From Zhengitettix transpicula (lineage: Eukaryota > Arthropoda > Insecta > Orthoptera > Tetrigidae), in contig CM073590.1 of assembly GCA_037074705.1 (NCBI GenBank), positions 136,357,600-136,421,599 on the forward strand: a stretch of 64,000 nt of DNA, in the 5' to 3' direction. The position numbers and the translations under genes were made by a program. This document shows, piece after piece, positions 21,166 to 32,900 of this stretch (positions are counted from its first letter, which is position 1; every line of letters begins with the position of its first letter). The notes beneath the pieces are model-generated. The model had not been told where the DNA came from, did not search any database, and saw only the letters and a list, made by a program, of their open reading frames with translations.

Positions 21166-22998
21166 GACAACATGCAACCGATGCTCCGATGTAAGCATAA
21201 TTGGTTTCCCCTAAACATATTCTGGCACATTATCAAACGCAGTCCATGTTCACATAAAAGCCAATTAACCCTTTTTTAATTATCAGTCAGACAAAACGTC
21301 TTTCGAAATCTGTAATTAACTAAGTATGCACTTGTTTGTCAACGTACTCCATTCTCCGAAAAACTAACGACTTGTCTTGCTGTTCAATAATAATGACTAG
21401 GTCTTCTAAAATTTATTATTGGAGGGCATTGACGCAATCGATTGGTGTACGTGAGACTATGTGTTGCCTACACAGACAGCGAAAATTAATGGTTTAGGGA
21501 AGATCCAGTGTTATATGTATGTGTGAAAGGGGGAGGGGATGCTGACAAATTTATGAAACTCAACTGATTGCTTACACGTGTACCCACAGAAACGAGTAAG
21601 ATGGGCGATTTTACCTGTTTTCAGGAAAAATAAATTATTGTTGCTTTTGGGACAAATTTCTTCGTGTGGGGTGAAACAGTGAGATATATATTTAATATTA
21701 AGCGTGTGAAATAAGGTCTTTGTTAATTATGAAAGGATTAATGTAAAAGTTTCAGTTAATGTCGTACAAGTCGGGCAGTTATATCATGTCATTCAATATG
21801 TGAACCTCCCCTAAAAGTTACTTAGTACCCATCAACATCAGGCCGGCTTGTTGTGGCAGTATGAATTGTCAATATCCACAAGAATTACCACGCTGGTTAA
21901 TATCACAGGGCGTTGGATGACAAAGAGGATTCGAGATCGTCATCAAACGGAGTTCACTGCCATCATCAGTCCAAGGATTTTGCCATGTTTTTGAATTTTA
22001 TTCGATTAAATTTAGCATACGAAGATAATACATATATATTACGTTGATAAGGTAGCAGTTTCTTACTAGTCACTGGCAGAATAATCATAATTATTGTAAT
22101 AATTTAACGAATTACATTTTCATTCGTATTAAAGTATTTAATCAAATTTTACACCCAATTCCGTTTTAGTTAAGTATTAATTGTTATAAATGTATCTGTT
22201 TCTCACATTATTCTTTTACTTATGGACGCCACAATATTAAAGTAACTTGTTATAAGGTCTTTTATGTAAATTCAATCATATCGTGCGTGTTTTCGTCTAT
22301 CTTAAGCACTCAAAATACAAAATTAGTACTATCGTTGTTAAGCCAGCAGCATTTAATTAAGTGAAATATAATTAAATAATACAACTGTTTCTAATGATAA
22401 AATTAAACAAAGGCCTTATAAACATAGAAATATCTCCCCTTTTGTCTTTCCCTCTCTATGAATATAATAATACCGTTTATATAAACAGGGCGCAAACTTA
22501 ACTACTCTTCGGTTAACATGACTTTAATGCGTTATGTAGGTTAGGTTCAAAACGCTTTCGTTCATTTGTTTTTAACTGCTCGTTTGAGGAAGAGCAGAAG
22601 AGAGGGAATCGCCAGGGTAGCAAACGTTAGGAAAAAAAGAAAATCTTTTTGCTCTAAAGGTCAGTTATTAAGTGTTCTATAGATGGAATGCAGTTTCTTT
22701 TGCGGCAGCCGGTATATAATATTCTGCTATGAAGACGTTAGCATCGACCATTTAATTTGACAACGATTACGTTCATACTAATTTATATTATGCGTCAGAT
22801 TTATAATAAACTAACTGGGTTCGGCGTTTCCCGGGTATAAGTCAGAAAGAGTATTTACAAAGCGTTTATGTAAAACTAAGTACCGTTTCGTTGCACCGCC
22901 ACCGCAACGTTAGTGTCGCAGATACGAGCATGCACACATCTTTCTCTGGTTCATTGTCTTTCCAATGGCGTCATTGTGTTTGTCAGTGATCGTTCAAA
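21166..22998. other. Mostly AT-rich stretch; weak stem-loop motif near 21960
   Basis: No gene. On the minus strand near 21930-21985, CTGATGATGGCAGTGAACTCC followed by GATGACGATCTCG faintly resembles the Penelope-associated motif seen elsewhere. The last 150 bases probably belong to the mariner element that follows. Confidence 0.35.
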
Positions 22999-23795
22999 AT
23001 GTTGAAGACGATTTCTGATCCTGCCGACTGCGAAGTACGTTCTGTAATACAGGTTTTGAACGCAAAGAGTGTTATGCCACCTGAAATTTATCGTCAACGC
23101 TGTAGAGCTTTATGGTGAAAATGTAATGACTGTTGGAATGGTGAGAAAGTGGGTTATAAAATTCAATGGTGGACGAACCAATGTGAATGAGTAAATTCGT
23201 GGAAACATACGGTTCACAATAATAATGCTCTGTGATGAGTTTTCAGGAGTTCAAAAACTGTTATGCACGACATGGTCATAAATCGCTATAATTATCGCAA
23301 ATTATGTGTTCTTTGGGTTCTGTTTATGATATCCACATTCGATATTTATTACCCGGTACAGTGATGAGGGAGATGAATTATTAAACAGTATTGAGACCGG
23401 TGATGAAACTCGGGTTTGTCATGTCTCCAGAATCAAAACAATATTAGATGGAGCGGAGGCCCTCAGGAAACTTGAAATAAACTTCACCGCGTAATTCAAA
23501 ACAGTCGAGGCATTGTGTTGCTTCATGTCGCCTCACGTCCCCATTGAGATAGTGTCAGTCAAAACCTTATTTAACAAATTGGTTGGGAGCCCCGATCTCG
23601 CACCTTCTGCCTGACTACGACTTGTTCTTGAACTTGAAGCGTGATTTTGGAGGACAACGCAGAAAATGGTGTTCAGCAATGACTGCCTTCATTCGCGGCA
23701 TCTTTCTCTGAAGAGGACATACAAAAGTTGGTATCCCGTTATGACAAATGTCAGAATAATGATGGCAACTATGCAAAAAATAGTTTAAGAATATT
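22999..23795 (+). pseudogene. Degenerate mariner transposase
   Basis: Reading begins MLKTISDPADCEVRSVIQVL, then ENVMTVGMVRKWV and KFNGGRTNV (N-terminal helix-turn-helix half). It continues in other frames with GDETRVCHVS (around the first catalytic Asp), IVLLHVASRPH (canonically LLHDNARPH, so the second catalytic Asp is lost), DYDLFLNLKRDFGGQR and LVSRYDKCQNN. This is the mariner subfamily often annotated as SETMAR-like in insects, normally about 345 residues. Several frameshifts and a lost catalytic residue show it is dead. Terminal repeats were not resolved. Confidence 0.9.
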
Positions 23796-25716
23796 ATTTC
23801 ATCTAAAAATAAAATTTGTTTTGGAAAAAATGTTTTTATGAGTTTTTTCAGAAACGGATTCGTCTCGTAATTTCAGATGAATCTATTTGTCAAGAAGTTT
23901 GTTAACCATCACAACCCATCAATGCCATTAGAGAAGCATAAATACTCCCTAAACTAAATGTTATCAATTATACTCTTGGAAAATATACTCGATAACTTAA
24001 TACATTCAAAAATTCATGCACTATCTTAAGAGAGCTAATTATTCTACCAGTGCATAACAATTTTGAACGACACTTTAGGCATAAACGGGCGTTTTCCTTT
24101 CATGAAAACAGATAAATAATAAAGGTTGACTTCTGATATACTATTTATATATGAATTGCTACAAAATTTACTTTAGTGTAGTCAAAATTATTTGCGGGCA
24201 AAATGTTTTATTCAGGGAAAGATTTCAGATTCAGTCTTTATTTTCTCAATGGAAGAATAACGTATAATAAGTAAATATAAATCCTTAATGAAACGTAGCA
24301 TTTATCGTCAGTGCGCGATACATCAGTATTTATTTCTGTAACTGAAGCGATTGCGTAGTTTTAATTATATGATTCAACTACTGACAGTATCGACGATGTA
24401 AAAATAATATCGTTTCATAAAAGTTTATGTTGGAAGCCATTTTAATTTTTCTTTCGCAATTTATGGATTAAACTAGTACTAGTAATTAACGCATTTCGAC
24501 GAAAGGGAAAATTTGGTTGGACAACACAAATCATTCTGACGCTCGAGGTTTCGTAATTATGCTTCGCATACAAAAGCTGCCTAAAATTATGGCTATTTGA
24601 ATTTGATGGTCTATTTGATTTCATTGCAGAGAGCCTTTCCATGAGAGTAATCTGTCATCGCCGCTTGACGGCTAGCCCTCCGAGCGCGTAACGGAGGGTC
24701 AGCACGTGTTTGCACTTCGTTAGAGATAAAAGAGAACTAATTCAGGCCGTTGAAATGGCCAAAGCGTTCGTGACGCTGTGCTGTGTAAAGATCTCGTGCG
24801 TATACAACAGGCGATTGGAAGCAACTATATAACAGACAATCTACTGCCATAAAGCATGAGATTTCGAAGGAATACTAATCATTCGTTAAACCGTTTTCCT
24901 ACTGTAATGATAAATTTCACTAATAGCTTAATAAGCCAAATTAAAATATTTATGATAAGTCGTTTAATTAATAACAGGGGTTGGGTGCCACAAAAAATAA
25001 TTTTTTAAATCGAAAAATAGATACCTCTATCTCTACAGGGATTATATGGGAGTTGTTGCTGTTTATATAAAATTACAGCTGTGTTACTTAATGATTGAAT
25101 TATTATTAAGTTTTTATTTTTAAAAGTTCAAGTTTATCTCACAGTATTTTTATAATCTAATTCAAGTCTTTTTTAACCTGTTACTACTTCAAGGAAAAAT
25201 TTTCTTTCAGCCTGGATATTCTGATACTCAAATAATGTAGAATTTTATTTCCTCCACATATTTATATCATTTATTAATGTTACATCTACATTTTATAATT
25301 CAACATTATTCGTGGGAAACAAAATACAAAGACCACTTCTATATCGCTGATTTAAACGAGTCTCTGCCCATGCATCGACGTATTTCTGTAAAACTTAAAT
25401 TATGTATTGTAATTTGAGTTCATTACAGCAATTAAACCAGTGTTCATTATTATAATTAAATTTTGGGTTTACAGTACAATAATTAAATTTGGGTTCAGTA
25501 CACTACTCACATTCTCAAAAATAAACTATGGTTGTAAATACAAGATAAAATTTCTACTAAATGCATTCTTAGTTAAGAAGAAGGAATTAAGGCCTTTCAG
25601 TACTTGCAGGTCAAGATATTTATGTGGTGGATAAAATATAAATATTTTTTTCGTGACGACAAGCTATCGTTTCCAGGATTTTTACTATTTAAATAGGACT
25701 TTAGGAAGGCATCCGA
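23796..25716. other. AT-rich stretch with one GC-rich patch near 24650-24810
   Basis: No gene recognised. The patch carries a hairpin CCCTCCGAGCGCGTAACGGAGGG-type structure and a short frame beginning MAKAFVTLCC. Its nature is unknown. Confidence 0.4.
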
Positions 25717-26008
25717 ATTCCATCCGAGTTAAGCACATTTTAAATCAACACGGTTCGATGACGTGCGATGTCATCTTCGTCAGGTGAAGTGCGGTTGGAG
25801 AGCCGAGGAGCTTTGTTTTTATCACGATGAATGCAAATGTGATTGCTGCTTTGTCATTGATTGGCCACAATCATACAAGATCTCAATCACATAAGTACAC
25901 ATCAAAATATAAATGTAGATCCTCGGTTCTGCAACCGCACGATACCTGAAGATGATGCAAGAGCACGCCATTTGAACATATTTTATTGAATATTGAACCG
26001 GGATGAAT
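25717..26008. repeat. Inverted repeat with stem-loop/GAA motif in each arm
   Basis: The left arm (25717-25811) reads outward as CCTGACGAAGATGACATCGC then ACGTCATCGAACCGTG. The right arm (25918-26008) reads CCTGAAGATGATGCAAGAGC then ACGCCATTTGAAC. Both have the block CGGTT-(N)-CCGAGGA on the inner side. The arms are imperfect but collinear over about 90 bp. The structure lies about 0.7 kb beyond the C-terminal end of a Penelope-like fragment (26740-27265). Confidence 0.7.
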
Positions 26009-26739
26009 ACCCAAGAATACTTTATTTAAAACGGGAAAGTCCCCGGTATGGGAAGAAATTATCAAGTTGCAGTATAATAGTACTTTGAAATAAAATTTCG
26101 TAATACATTCTTGAACAAGTTCCTACCATCTTTTAGTATCATTGATAGTAAACGGATAATTATAATTTACAAATTTGTTCATTTAAGGAATGGAAAAATC
26201 AAGTGTGAAATAATACCAAGGAAATTATAACTTTAATAAAAACGAATCATTCTTTTATATGTAATTAAATGACATGTCAGCGTTATAATGACCCTGGTGG
26301 TCCATACGATAAAAAATTAATTAAATAATAAAATAAGAAGTAATCAAGAATATGGAAAGCCGTAGTATTTATACGAGTCAAAAGCTCAAGTATGTTTTAC
26401 AGCTATTTTTTTCACTAAAAATTATCGAAAGGAGGGATAGTAAATCATGTTGTTATCAGTTTCAACCCAGTTTTAAAATTACACCTTCGGCACATGCTTG
26501 CACATATAAATGTAGTATTGAATTCAGATAATTTATTTGTAAATCCCCTCATTTGCGTCAGAACTCATTCATATCTGCTTGAAATTTAGGTATACATGTA
26601 TGGGGAAATAGGATAATAAATTATATAAATTGGCCAAGAAGTCAGTTAAGAATTAATTATGAACAAAATTACTAGCATATTATTATAATAACAAAAATTT
26701 CTAATATTCTACGTTTCTTAGACAATCCGTGGACCTCAT
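26009..26739. other. AT-rich stretch, nothing recognised
   Basis: Lies between the inverted repeat and the Penelope-like fragment. It may be that element's decayed 3' region, but no motif proves it. Confidence 0.35.
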
Positions 26740-27265
26740 CATATGTGAACTAGAACTGAAACATCGATATAAAAAGATATACGAGGATGCCAAAGAGGTT
26801 ATTTGAGAATAAAGTCATAATTGTTGCTGAGATTATTTTTATTGGTTTAAACATTGATGGATGAATAATTGGATTTAATGTATAACATTTCAGACAATCT
26901 CGCATATTATTTAATTGAAGAATATAATATATTTACATTATTCCAATAAAAACTGTGTTTATGGGTTGGCATGATTACAGTGAACTGAACAATTGTCACA
27001 AGGTTGTTTTAAATTAAATCATTCAGCAAGTTTTTAGTGATATTTTTGTTTGACCTACGTAACAAACATTACAGTCTTTACAGAAAACTTTTTGTATTAC
27101 AATAGCCTTATCTAACTTATTGATATAAACTTTGCAGTTTTTTATAGTAATTGTTTTATATATGATATCAATGTTGTGCGATTTAAATAATTAAATTAAA
27201 TTAAAATGTATAGTCTTTATGAATGGAAGAATACTCAACATTTTTGAAACAGTAGGCCTGATGGG
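26740..27265 (-). pseudogene. Penelope-like element, C-terminal GIY-YIG endonuclease region (decayed)
   Basis: The minus strand from 27265 reads SILPFIKTIHFN, then FKSHNIDIIYK, INKLDKAIV and CKDCNVCYVGQTKISLKT, followed by a stop and then H.FYWNNVNILYSS and ARLSEMLYIKSNY. The order matches the GIY-YIG endonuclease of Penelope-like retroelements: the CxxC-type zinc finger, YVGQTK for the YIG strand, then HxFxWxNVxIL and the SEMxxIK segment. Several stops show decay. Near 26735-26770 the plus strand has CTGAAACATCG, reminiscent of the GAAACGTCG motif in the inverted repeats. Confidence 0.85.
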
Positions 27266-28689
27266 TAAGTTGTTAGATTTTGGAAGGGGGACATTTGGAT
27301 GTTGTGATACAATTGTTGCAAGAATTTTGTCGAAAACGTGTGCCTTAACAGTGAGAAACTACTTTCTCACTTTTTATCACTTTGCGTGTTAGCCGATAAA
27401 TGTAAATGTAGAACGCTGATAGTGAATATTCGAAAATTGGTATGTACATAGCGTCACCTGTGACTCGGCAGACCAAAAGTTTGCTTATATGTACAATATA
27501 TAAATGGTAAAATTATGGAACCTTGTTACTTTTGTAACTGTAAATGTACGCGAACGCTTCGTTGGTATCCATATGTATCAACACGGAAATTGACAAATTG
27601 AAAACTCTACTTAAGAGATGGAAACAGAATAAATTAGTTTAACTTTCCACATTTTACTCCTTATTCATCTCCTTAGCTAATATTGTCAGAGCTCCCAAAA
27701 ATTCACAAATCTGACTTATCTTTTAGAATTATTATTGTTTCTACTAGTAACTCCATACCTAACATTTCTTAACAATGAGGGCTGTTCCGATTTCCCACAG
27801 CCCTAGAGATGAAGCCATCTCGACATCTGTATATCCGGATGTTCCATTCTCGTACGATTGCTCTGAACGCTCCGAACATGATTTCCATGCTCTTATAAAT
27901 GTTGGAGTAATCTCCGATTTTACTTTTTAGTCAGTTTCTTTCTTGATAATTTATTGCTTTGACTTTGTCACTTTCGCTCAAAAATAACACAATCTGTCCC
28001 ATTTACTCTTCTTGCTTCTTTTTCTTTTATATCTTTATGAATTTTGCTTATCACATTGCATTACCTTTTTCATCTTTGATTTTCCTTTCATTTATTGGTT
28101 GTTATTTTTCTACTCTGTCTTATAACATATTACTGCACCATTGTCAACAAATTTCAGTACTAGATTAAGAAACTTCCTTCTTCAAAAAATTGATCTCACT
28201 AGCTATAAACGTTAACTGAATTGAATATGACTAAACCTGCCAAATTTCTGAGAATTATATTTGAATAAAATAAAATAGCAAAACAGGTTCATCAATTTAA
28301 AATTGACACGACGTGTGAATAACGTAAATATTATTCAAGATGAGGGAAATGTTGTACATTACATAAAAAAATTCGGCTATTGATGTATAAATGATTCTAA
28401 TAATTTAAGTGTGGCGTATGAATACTTGTTACCATTTCATCTATTTTTCCCATTGGAAGTTTTAAATATCAACCATACGCTCAACAGCACTGTGTATATT
28501 ACAATAATTGCGACAAAAAAGTATAAGGCGCACAGGTTTAGAAATTTTCTCCACAAAATTATTTAATTATGTATTTATATTTCAATAAATTGTAAGTAAT
28601 TATCATTAAATCTTCACGGAATTGTATTATAAATATTATGTTTTTTTATAAATATAGTGGTGTGATCATGTACCTAATTGATAATTTTG
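27266..28689. other. AT-rich stretch, nothing recognised
   Basis: It may contain the decayed reverse-transcriptase part of the Penelope-like element to its left, but I could read no motif. Confidence 0.35.
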
Positions 28690-29220
28690 GAGGATAACAT
28701 TTTCCATAGTGGCTTTAACACCAGATAGAAAGTGCGCTCCAAGGGAACAAGAATTTGCTTTCGTAAATAAAACGCGGCGCTGGGAAGCTGATCCTTGGGA
28801 GAGATAGTTTTTTTTGTCTCTACCAAGCAGGGGATGGTCAGAGGAGCTGAAAGGGTCAGCGCAGATGTGGCAGTTGCATGGAGACAGAAGAGTAAAAAGC
28901 TGTTTGATAAAAACGGACTGGAGGTTTGGAGAGAGACGAACGAGTTTGGCAAGGACAAAATATACTGTTATGCTCATCCAGATGGTTACGTTTTGCAGAG
29001 ATTAAGATCAAATGTGCTCAGAACGCGACGAATTGCAACGAGACTACAGAGGAAGCCGTGTGGCTATAACTTACTCTACAATTGAGGAAGAGAAGATAAA
29101 ATATTCTCGGAAAGAGTACTTGAGTACTTGCTCTAGAAGACGAGAGAAGAAGAAACGCCACACGCCATTTCCGGATGAAGTTAATGTAATAAAATCCTGC
29201 GGTTGTCTCTTATTACGTTT
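28690..29220. other. GC-richer block with overlapping open frames, unidentified
   Basis: Open frames of 94-103 codons lie on the minus strand (28666-28977) and 96 codons on the plus strand (28795-29085), all overlapping. The minus frame has NCHICADPF and the plus frame HPDGYVLQRLRS. I recognise none of them. An old exon, retrocopy or transposon fragment are all possible. Confidence 0.25.
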
Positions 29221-29530
29221 CTAAAAAAATTTTCATACTAGTTTTGTTTCTGAATGAACACTGAGATATTTATTATTTTATATATGGACGAACTGTGTAA
29301 TATTTTGGCATTATTTGTCAATCAATTTAATTTTGCATTATTAAATTCAAGTAAATTATATAAAAAATTGACAAATTAAAGTAATTACTTACGAACTGTA
29401 GAGTGTCATTAAGCAACCGTACCACAATGGCCTTATTTATTGCATTACATTATATTACATTACAAACGAGACCATTAGCACCGTTCAGAGGGAAACATAG
29501 GTTACAGGTGATGATTGAGAAATTACAAAA

Positions 29531-29924
29531 TTATATATTACCATAACAATTGATTATTACCAAAAAGTTGATGATTTTTCTTAGATAGTCCGATAAGTAG
29601 TTGTTTGGGTCGTCGTCTCCCAGGTTGCGGCGTCCGTCTTGTTGGAATTTACGGCAGGAGTTGATCAGGTGCTCCAGGATTGTTGCAGAGATCGCAGAGT
29701 GGCCGTTCTGACTCTTCACAGGACCGAGAGTGCAGTTTCCAGACATCCACGAATGTCTTGGTGCAATTAGGAGCGGGGATACTGTGGCGGCTTTTGCAAG
29801 CTGGTCGGTGGAGACGTTGTATTGAATTTCCTGACGGAGAGTACCGGAGATGATTGTAGCGAATTCTTGGTTGTTGTTTTTTGTTGGAGATGGGATTTAA
29901 AGCGAGAGGGAGTCGTACTATCAA
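29531..29924 (-). pseudogene. LINE 3' end: RNase H tail and CCHC-like motif (decayed)
   Basis: Frames on the minus strand read VSTDQLAKAATVSPLL (RNase H tail, as in GNExADxLAK), then LCDLCNN and LEHLINSCRKFQQ (the CxxC…HLxxxC motif at the C-terminus of many non-LTR polyproteins), then NLGDDDPNNYLSDYLRKI. Two frameshifts separate these. Product in the live element: reverse transcriptase/RNase H polyprotein of a jockey- or Loa-like LINE. Confidence 0.65.
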
Positions 29925-31149
29925 CGATTTTACCGGCTGGAATCCCGAGAAGCCTTTATTTAGTTTCTACACTGGGAAAACCTTCGTTCTATAAGTTTTA
30001 TTTTATTAATATGTTTCAATATTTTATTTTATTATAATATAATTCAGACAAAAGTAGCTGGTTTATTCATTTATAGAATTTAAATAAGTCAGATTAATTA
30101 AACAGTTAACTGCATCAATATAATTTCCCTCACTTTCGTAATAACTTTGTGGCTTTATTTTTATTTTTCCCCTTTTCTGCTGTTAAAATTTCGCGTATCC
30201 CGCTCACGCATCCATGGGACACGATCATTTTTAATGTCTCGGAACAATTTTGTTTGAGGGTAACATATTTTGCCGTTATCTGTTTGCACATCTGGTGTTT
30301 ACGTATCGGCTAACAAAGCTAAGCGATCAAATAACACTTTTGTTACTCAAAATTTTCTTCTCTGTTCGTTAACCCAGCTGAATGCATATTTTACCTTTCA
30401 CACAGAAATCTTTAAATTTATCCCTGTTGTATACTTCATATTAAATATCTAACAATTTAGCTTCCTGAATCTGTGCCACGTTCTCGTTTGCGATACACGT
30501 CTCTAGCGAGCTTTATCTTTGCTCATTAATAAACATCGCGACTCGAGCCTCTCGTTGCCATCCCTGGTGGCATCATCTTTATTATGCCAGCAGAACATTA
30601 TGCAGCTTCTTCCTACGTGTTTACATAATATACCTACCTGAAAGGTACCATGTGATATTCAATGCAAGGCCAGCATGCAAAATATTTTAATGCATGCTTT
30701 ACCCGCAGAAGACGGCTGTAAATTTTACGCACCGCGGCTTCAGAATTCACACAGGTTAACTTTGTACACATCTAGTTGCACTCATTTTTTTAATATTCCA
30801 CCTCAACTTTCATTATCAATTATGAGGGAGCGGTAATTTTTAGATTGAGAGCTATATTTATACATTCTCTAACGGAAGAAACGTTTAATCTTTGAAAATA
30901 ATTCTACATGTGTTTGTGCTTTTTCATTGCATTTGCCTGTACAAAGTCTCGGTTTCTTTCAATTTTCAGGTGGTAATTTTATACACTGACTTCTAAAATC
31001 TTTGCGAAATCTTGGCTTAGGGACATTTACTTTGCATATATACTAAATCGGGGAAACTACGATATTAATTTCACCTAAATAATTTTTAGGGTGACGCACG
31101 AAAGGAATTACAGGTTCGAAATAATTATTTTTTGCCCATTTTATATTTA
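29925..31149. other. AT-rich stretch; possible stem-loop motif near 30545-30600
   Basis: No gene. On the minus strand, AAGATGATGCCACCAGGGA then TGGCAACGAGAGGCTCG forms a hairpin with a trailing ACGAGAG, a weak relative of the GAAAC stem-loops elsewhere. Confidence 0.35.
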
Positions 31150-31357
31150 GAGTAAAAGGCTACATGAAGGTAATTCACGTGGTGGCAACTCCCCTTTAAT
31201 AGCAAAGGAAGGGATTTGAAAGGAGGGATACGGAAGGGTATAGGAAGATAGCCAACGGTTAACCAGGGCCCCAGGGTTATAATTTAAGGATCCCACCCGG
31301 AATTTGCCTAAAAGTGATACAGTGAAAACCCAAGAAAAACCTGCATCAGGTAGGTGT
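31150..31357 (-). mobile_element. RX retroposon copy 10 (5'-truncated)
   Basis: It has AAGGCTACATGAAGG, GTGGTGGCAACTCCCC, GGGATTTGAAAGG, CCTAAAAGTGATACAG and CCTGCATCAGGTAGG, about 210 bp of the 3' half. The T-tract has decayed. Confidence 0.88.
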
Positions 31358-31963
31358 GTCAAGTCTGAAATTAAACAAATTGTGTTTGGCTCGAATAAAG
31401 TGTGACAAAATTGTACATCACTAAGTAATAATTAACTGGAAGTTTAGGTTCTCAACAAAATAAAGAATGTAAACTTTCTCCGTAAATATGTCGTATATAT
31501 AGTTTTCGGGTATCTAACCAAGTGCAATATATGTTATATTGTTCCAAAGTTTGGAGGAAGATTCTCTTCCATATGAATCATCTCCAATTCGGAATTGACT
31601 TTACCTGAAGATAATGACAGAAAAAGTCGTTGTAGCAATAAAAATATTCCATTATATTAGAAACCCGAGATTTATTTATACTCATTCAAATATTTTGTAA
31701 CAGTTCCCCTTCTTTGCTACTTGTTTACTTTAATTTTGATAAATGTTTATTAATACGAATTTAATTAATTTTATATAATCCACTTTTGTACGAATTTGTG
31801 AATTTATTTGAATTTGATAATGACATGAAATGCAGCTCACAAATTTGCTAATGGAAACAGTCATTGGAAAATAATTGTTCTCAGATTCTGAAAACTATCC
31901 ATCATGCAGTCATAACAATATCGTCTGCCTTAGACATCAAACTTGTAAATAGACAATGCTGAG

Positions 31964-31964
<1 letters not shown>
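31358..31964. other. AT-rich stretch, nothing recognised
   Basis: No gene or repeat seen. Confidence 0.45.

Positions 31965-32001
<37 letters not shown>
31965..32001. repeat. (TA)n microsatellite
   Basis: About 18 TA units. Confidence 0.97.
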
Positions 32002-32003
<2 letters not shown>

Positions 32004-32039
32004 CAGCGAATACTAAGGAGTTAATTGTATGCAAGGTTT

Positions 32040-32900
32040 TTCTGTCTTCAGTTCAGCAGTACGGGCGGTGTATTTCAGTAGCGCCCAATGTTTACGAACG
32101 TTTGACGATGGGTCAAACTGTGTCTCGGAAGAAGAGTATACAAGTCCTAGGAAGTAAACAGAAGTCAGTCAGTAGCAGAGAGCCACCTCACGCAAGCAGG
32201 TGGCGATATTGTTTATATCAGTCAGTAGTGGTGAAGGCTAGCCCGTGGGCAGTCGCGTGGTTGTTGGTGTTTTTGTGTCTGGAAATCTTGGTCGAGTTGG
32301 CTCGAGTTGGACGTTCTGTCGTTTGTGGTCGTTGTTTTTTGACCTGAAGTCATTCCGATCCTAAGCAGTTGTGTGCTATAGTGGATCCAATTTGTATTTT
32401 TTGGTATAGCGAATCTCACTGGAGATTCAGGCCAGTCCAAGGTTGGTAAAAGGCCCCGGGAGATGGTAATCTCGGGTAAAGCCGTCTGTCTATAATAGCT
32501 CGGCCAACAAATCCTATCTCCACACCTCCTATGGTGACACTGGGCAATGCAGCTTTGCTGTAGCAAAGTGGAGAAGGGTACTTAATGTAGGGTTGTGAGT
32601 TTGTTGTGATTATTAACGAACCACGAACTAACGTGCATCCGTTGAAAGGGTGTTGTACCGCTTGGGAACCAATTTTGACGGTCCAAGGCATTTGTTTGGA
32701 TTTGGTTAAGGATAGTAAATAAGTGTTTGATTTCTATTATAAATTTTTATTAGTTTTGCGTTCATTTTATAAACTCCTAATTTTATTGGAGGCCCGTAGG
32801 CGACCTCTGAGATATATTCCCCTTTAATAATTTGGTGTACAACAATTTGGCACCATTATAGGGGTAAATATTAATTTATTTAATTTTGCTTATTACAATA
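32040..32900. other. GC-richer block, possible LTR-element leader or first exon
   Basis: A plus-strand frame of 81 codons (32102-32347) starts MGQTVSRKKS, a possible N-myristoylation start, behind an arthropod-initiator-like TTCAGTTC near 32050. Further right, GGAGGCCCGTAGGCGACC and TTTGGCACCATTATAGGGG (about 32844-32864) look like an LTR end and a degenerate primer-binding site. No paired LTR, gag or pol reading follows in the window, so identity stays open. Confidence 0.25.

Noticed and set aside
24700..24725. CCCTCCG/CGGAGGG hairpin as a tRNA arm
   Set aside because: No T-loop, anticodon arm or acceptor pairing could be assembled around it.
32102..32347. MGQTVS… frame as a retroviral-type Gag start
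   Set aside because: The resemblance is only a few residues; no further Gag, protease or polymerase reading follows.
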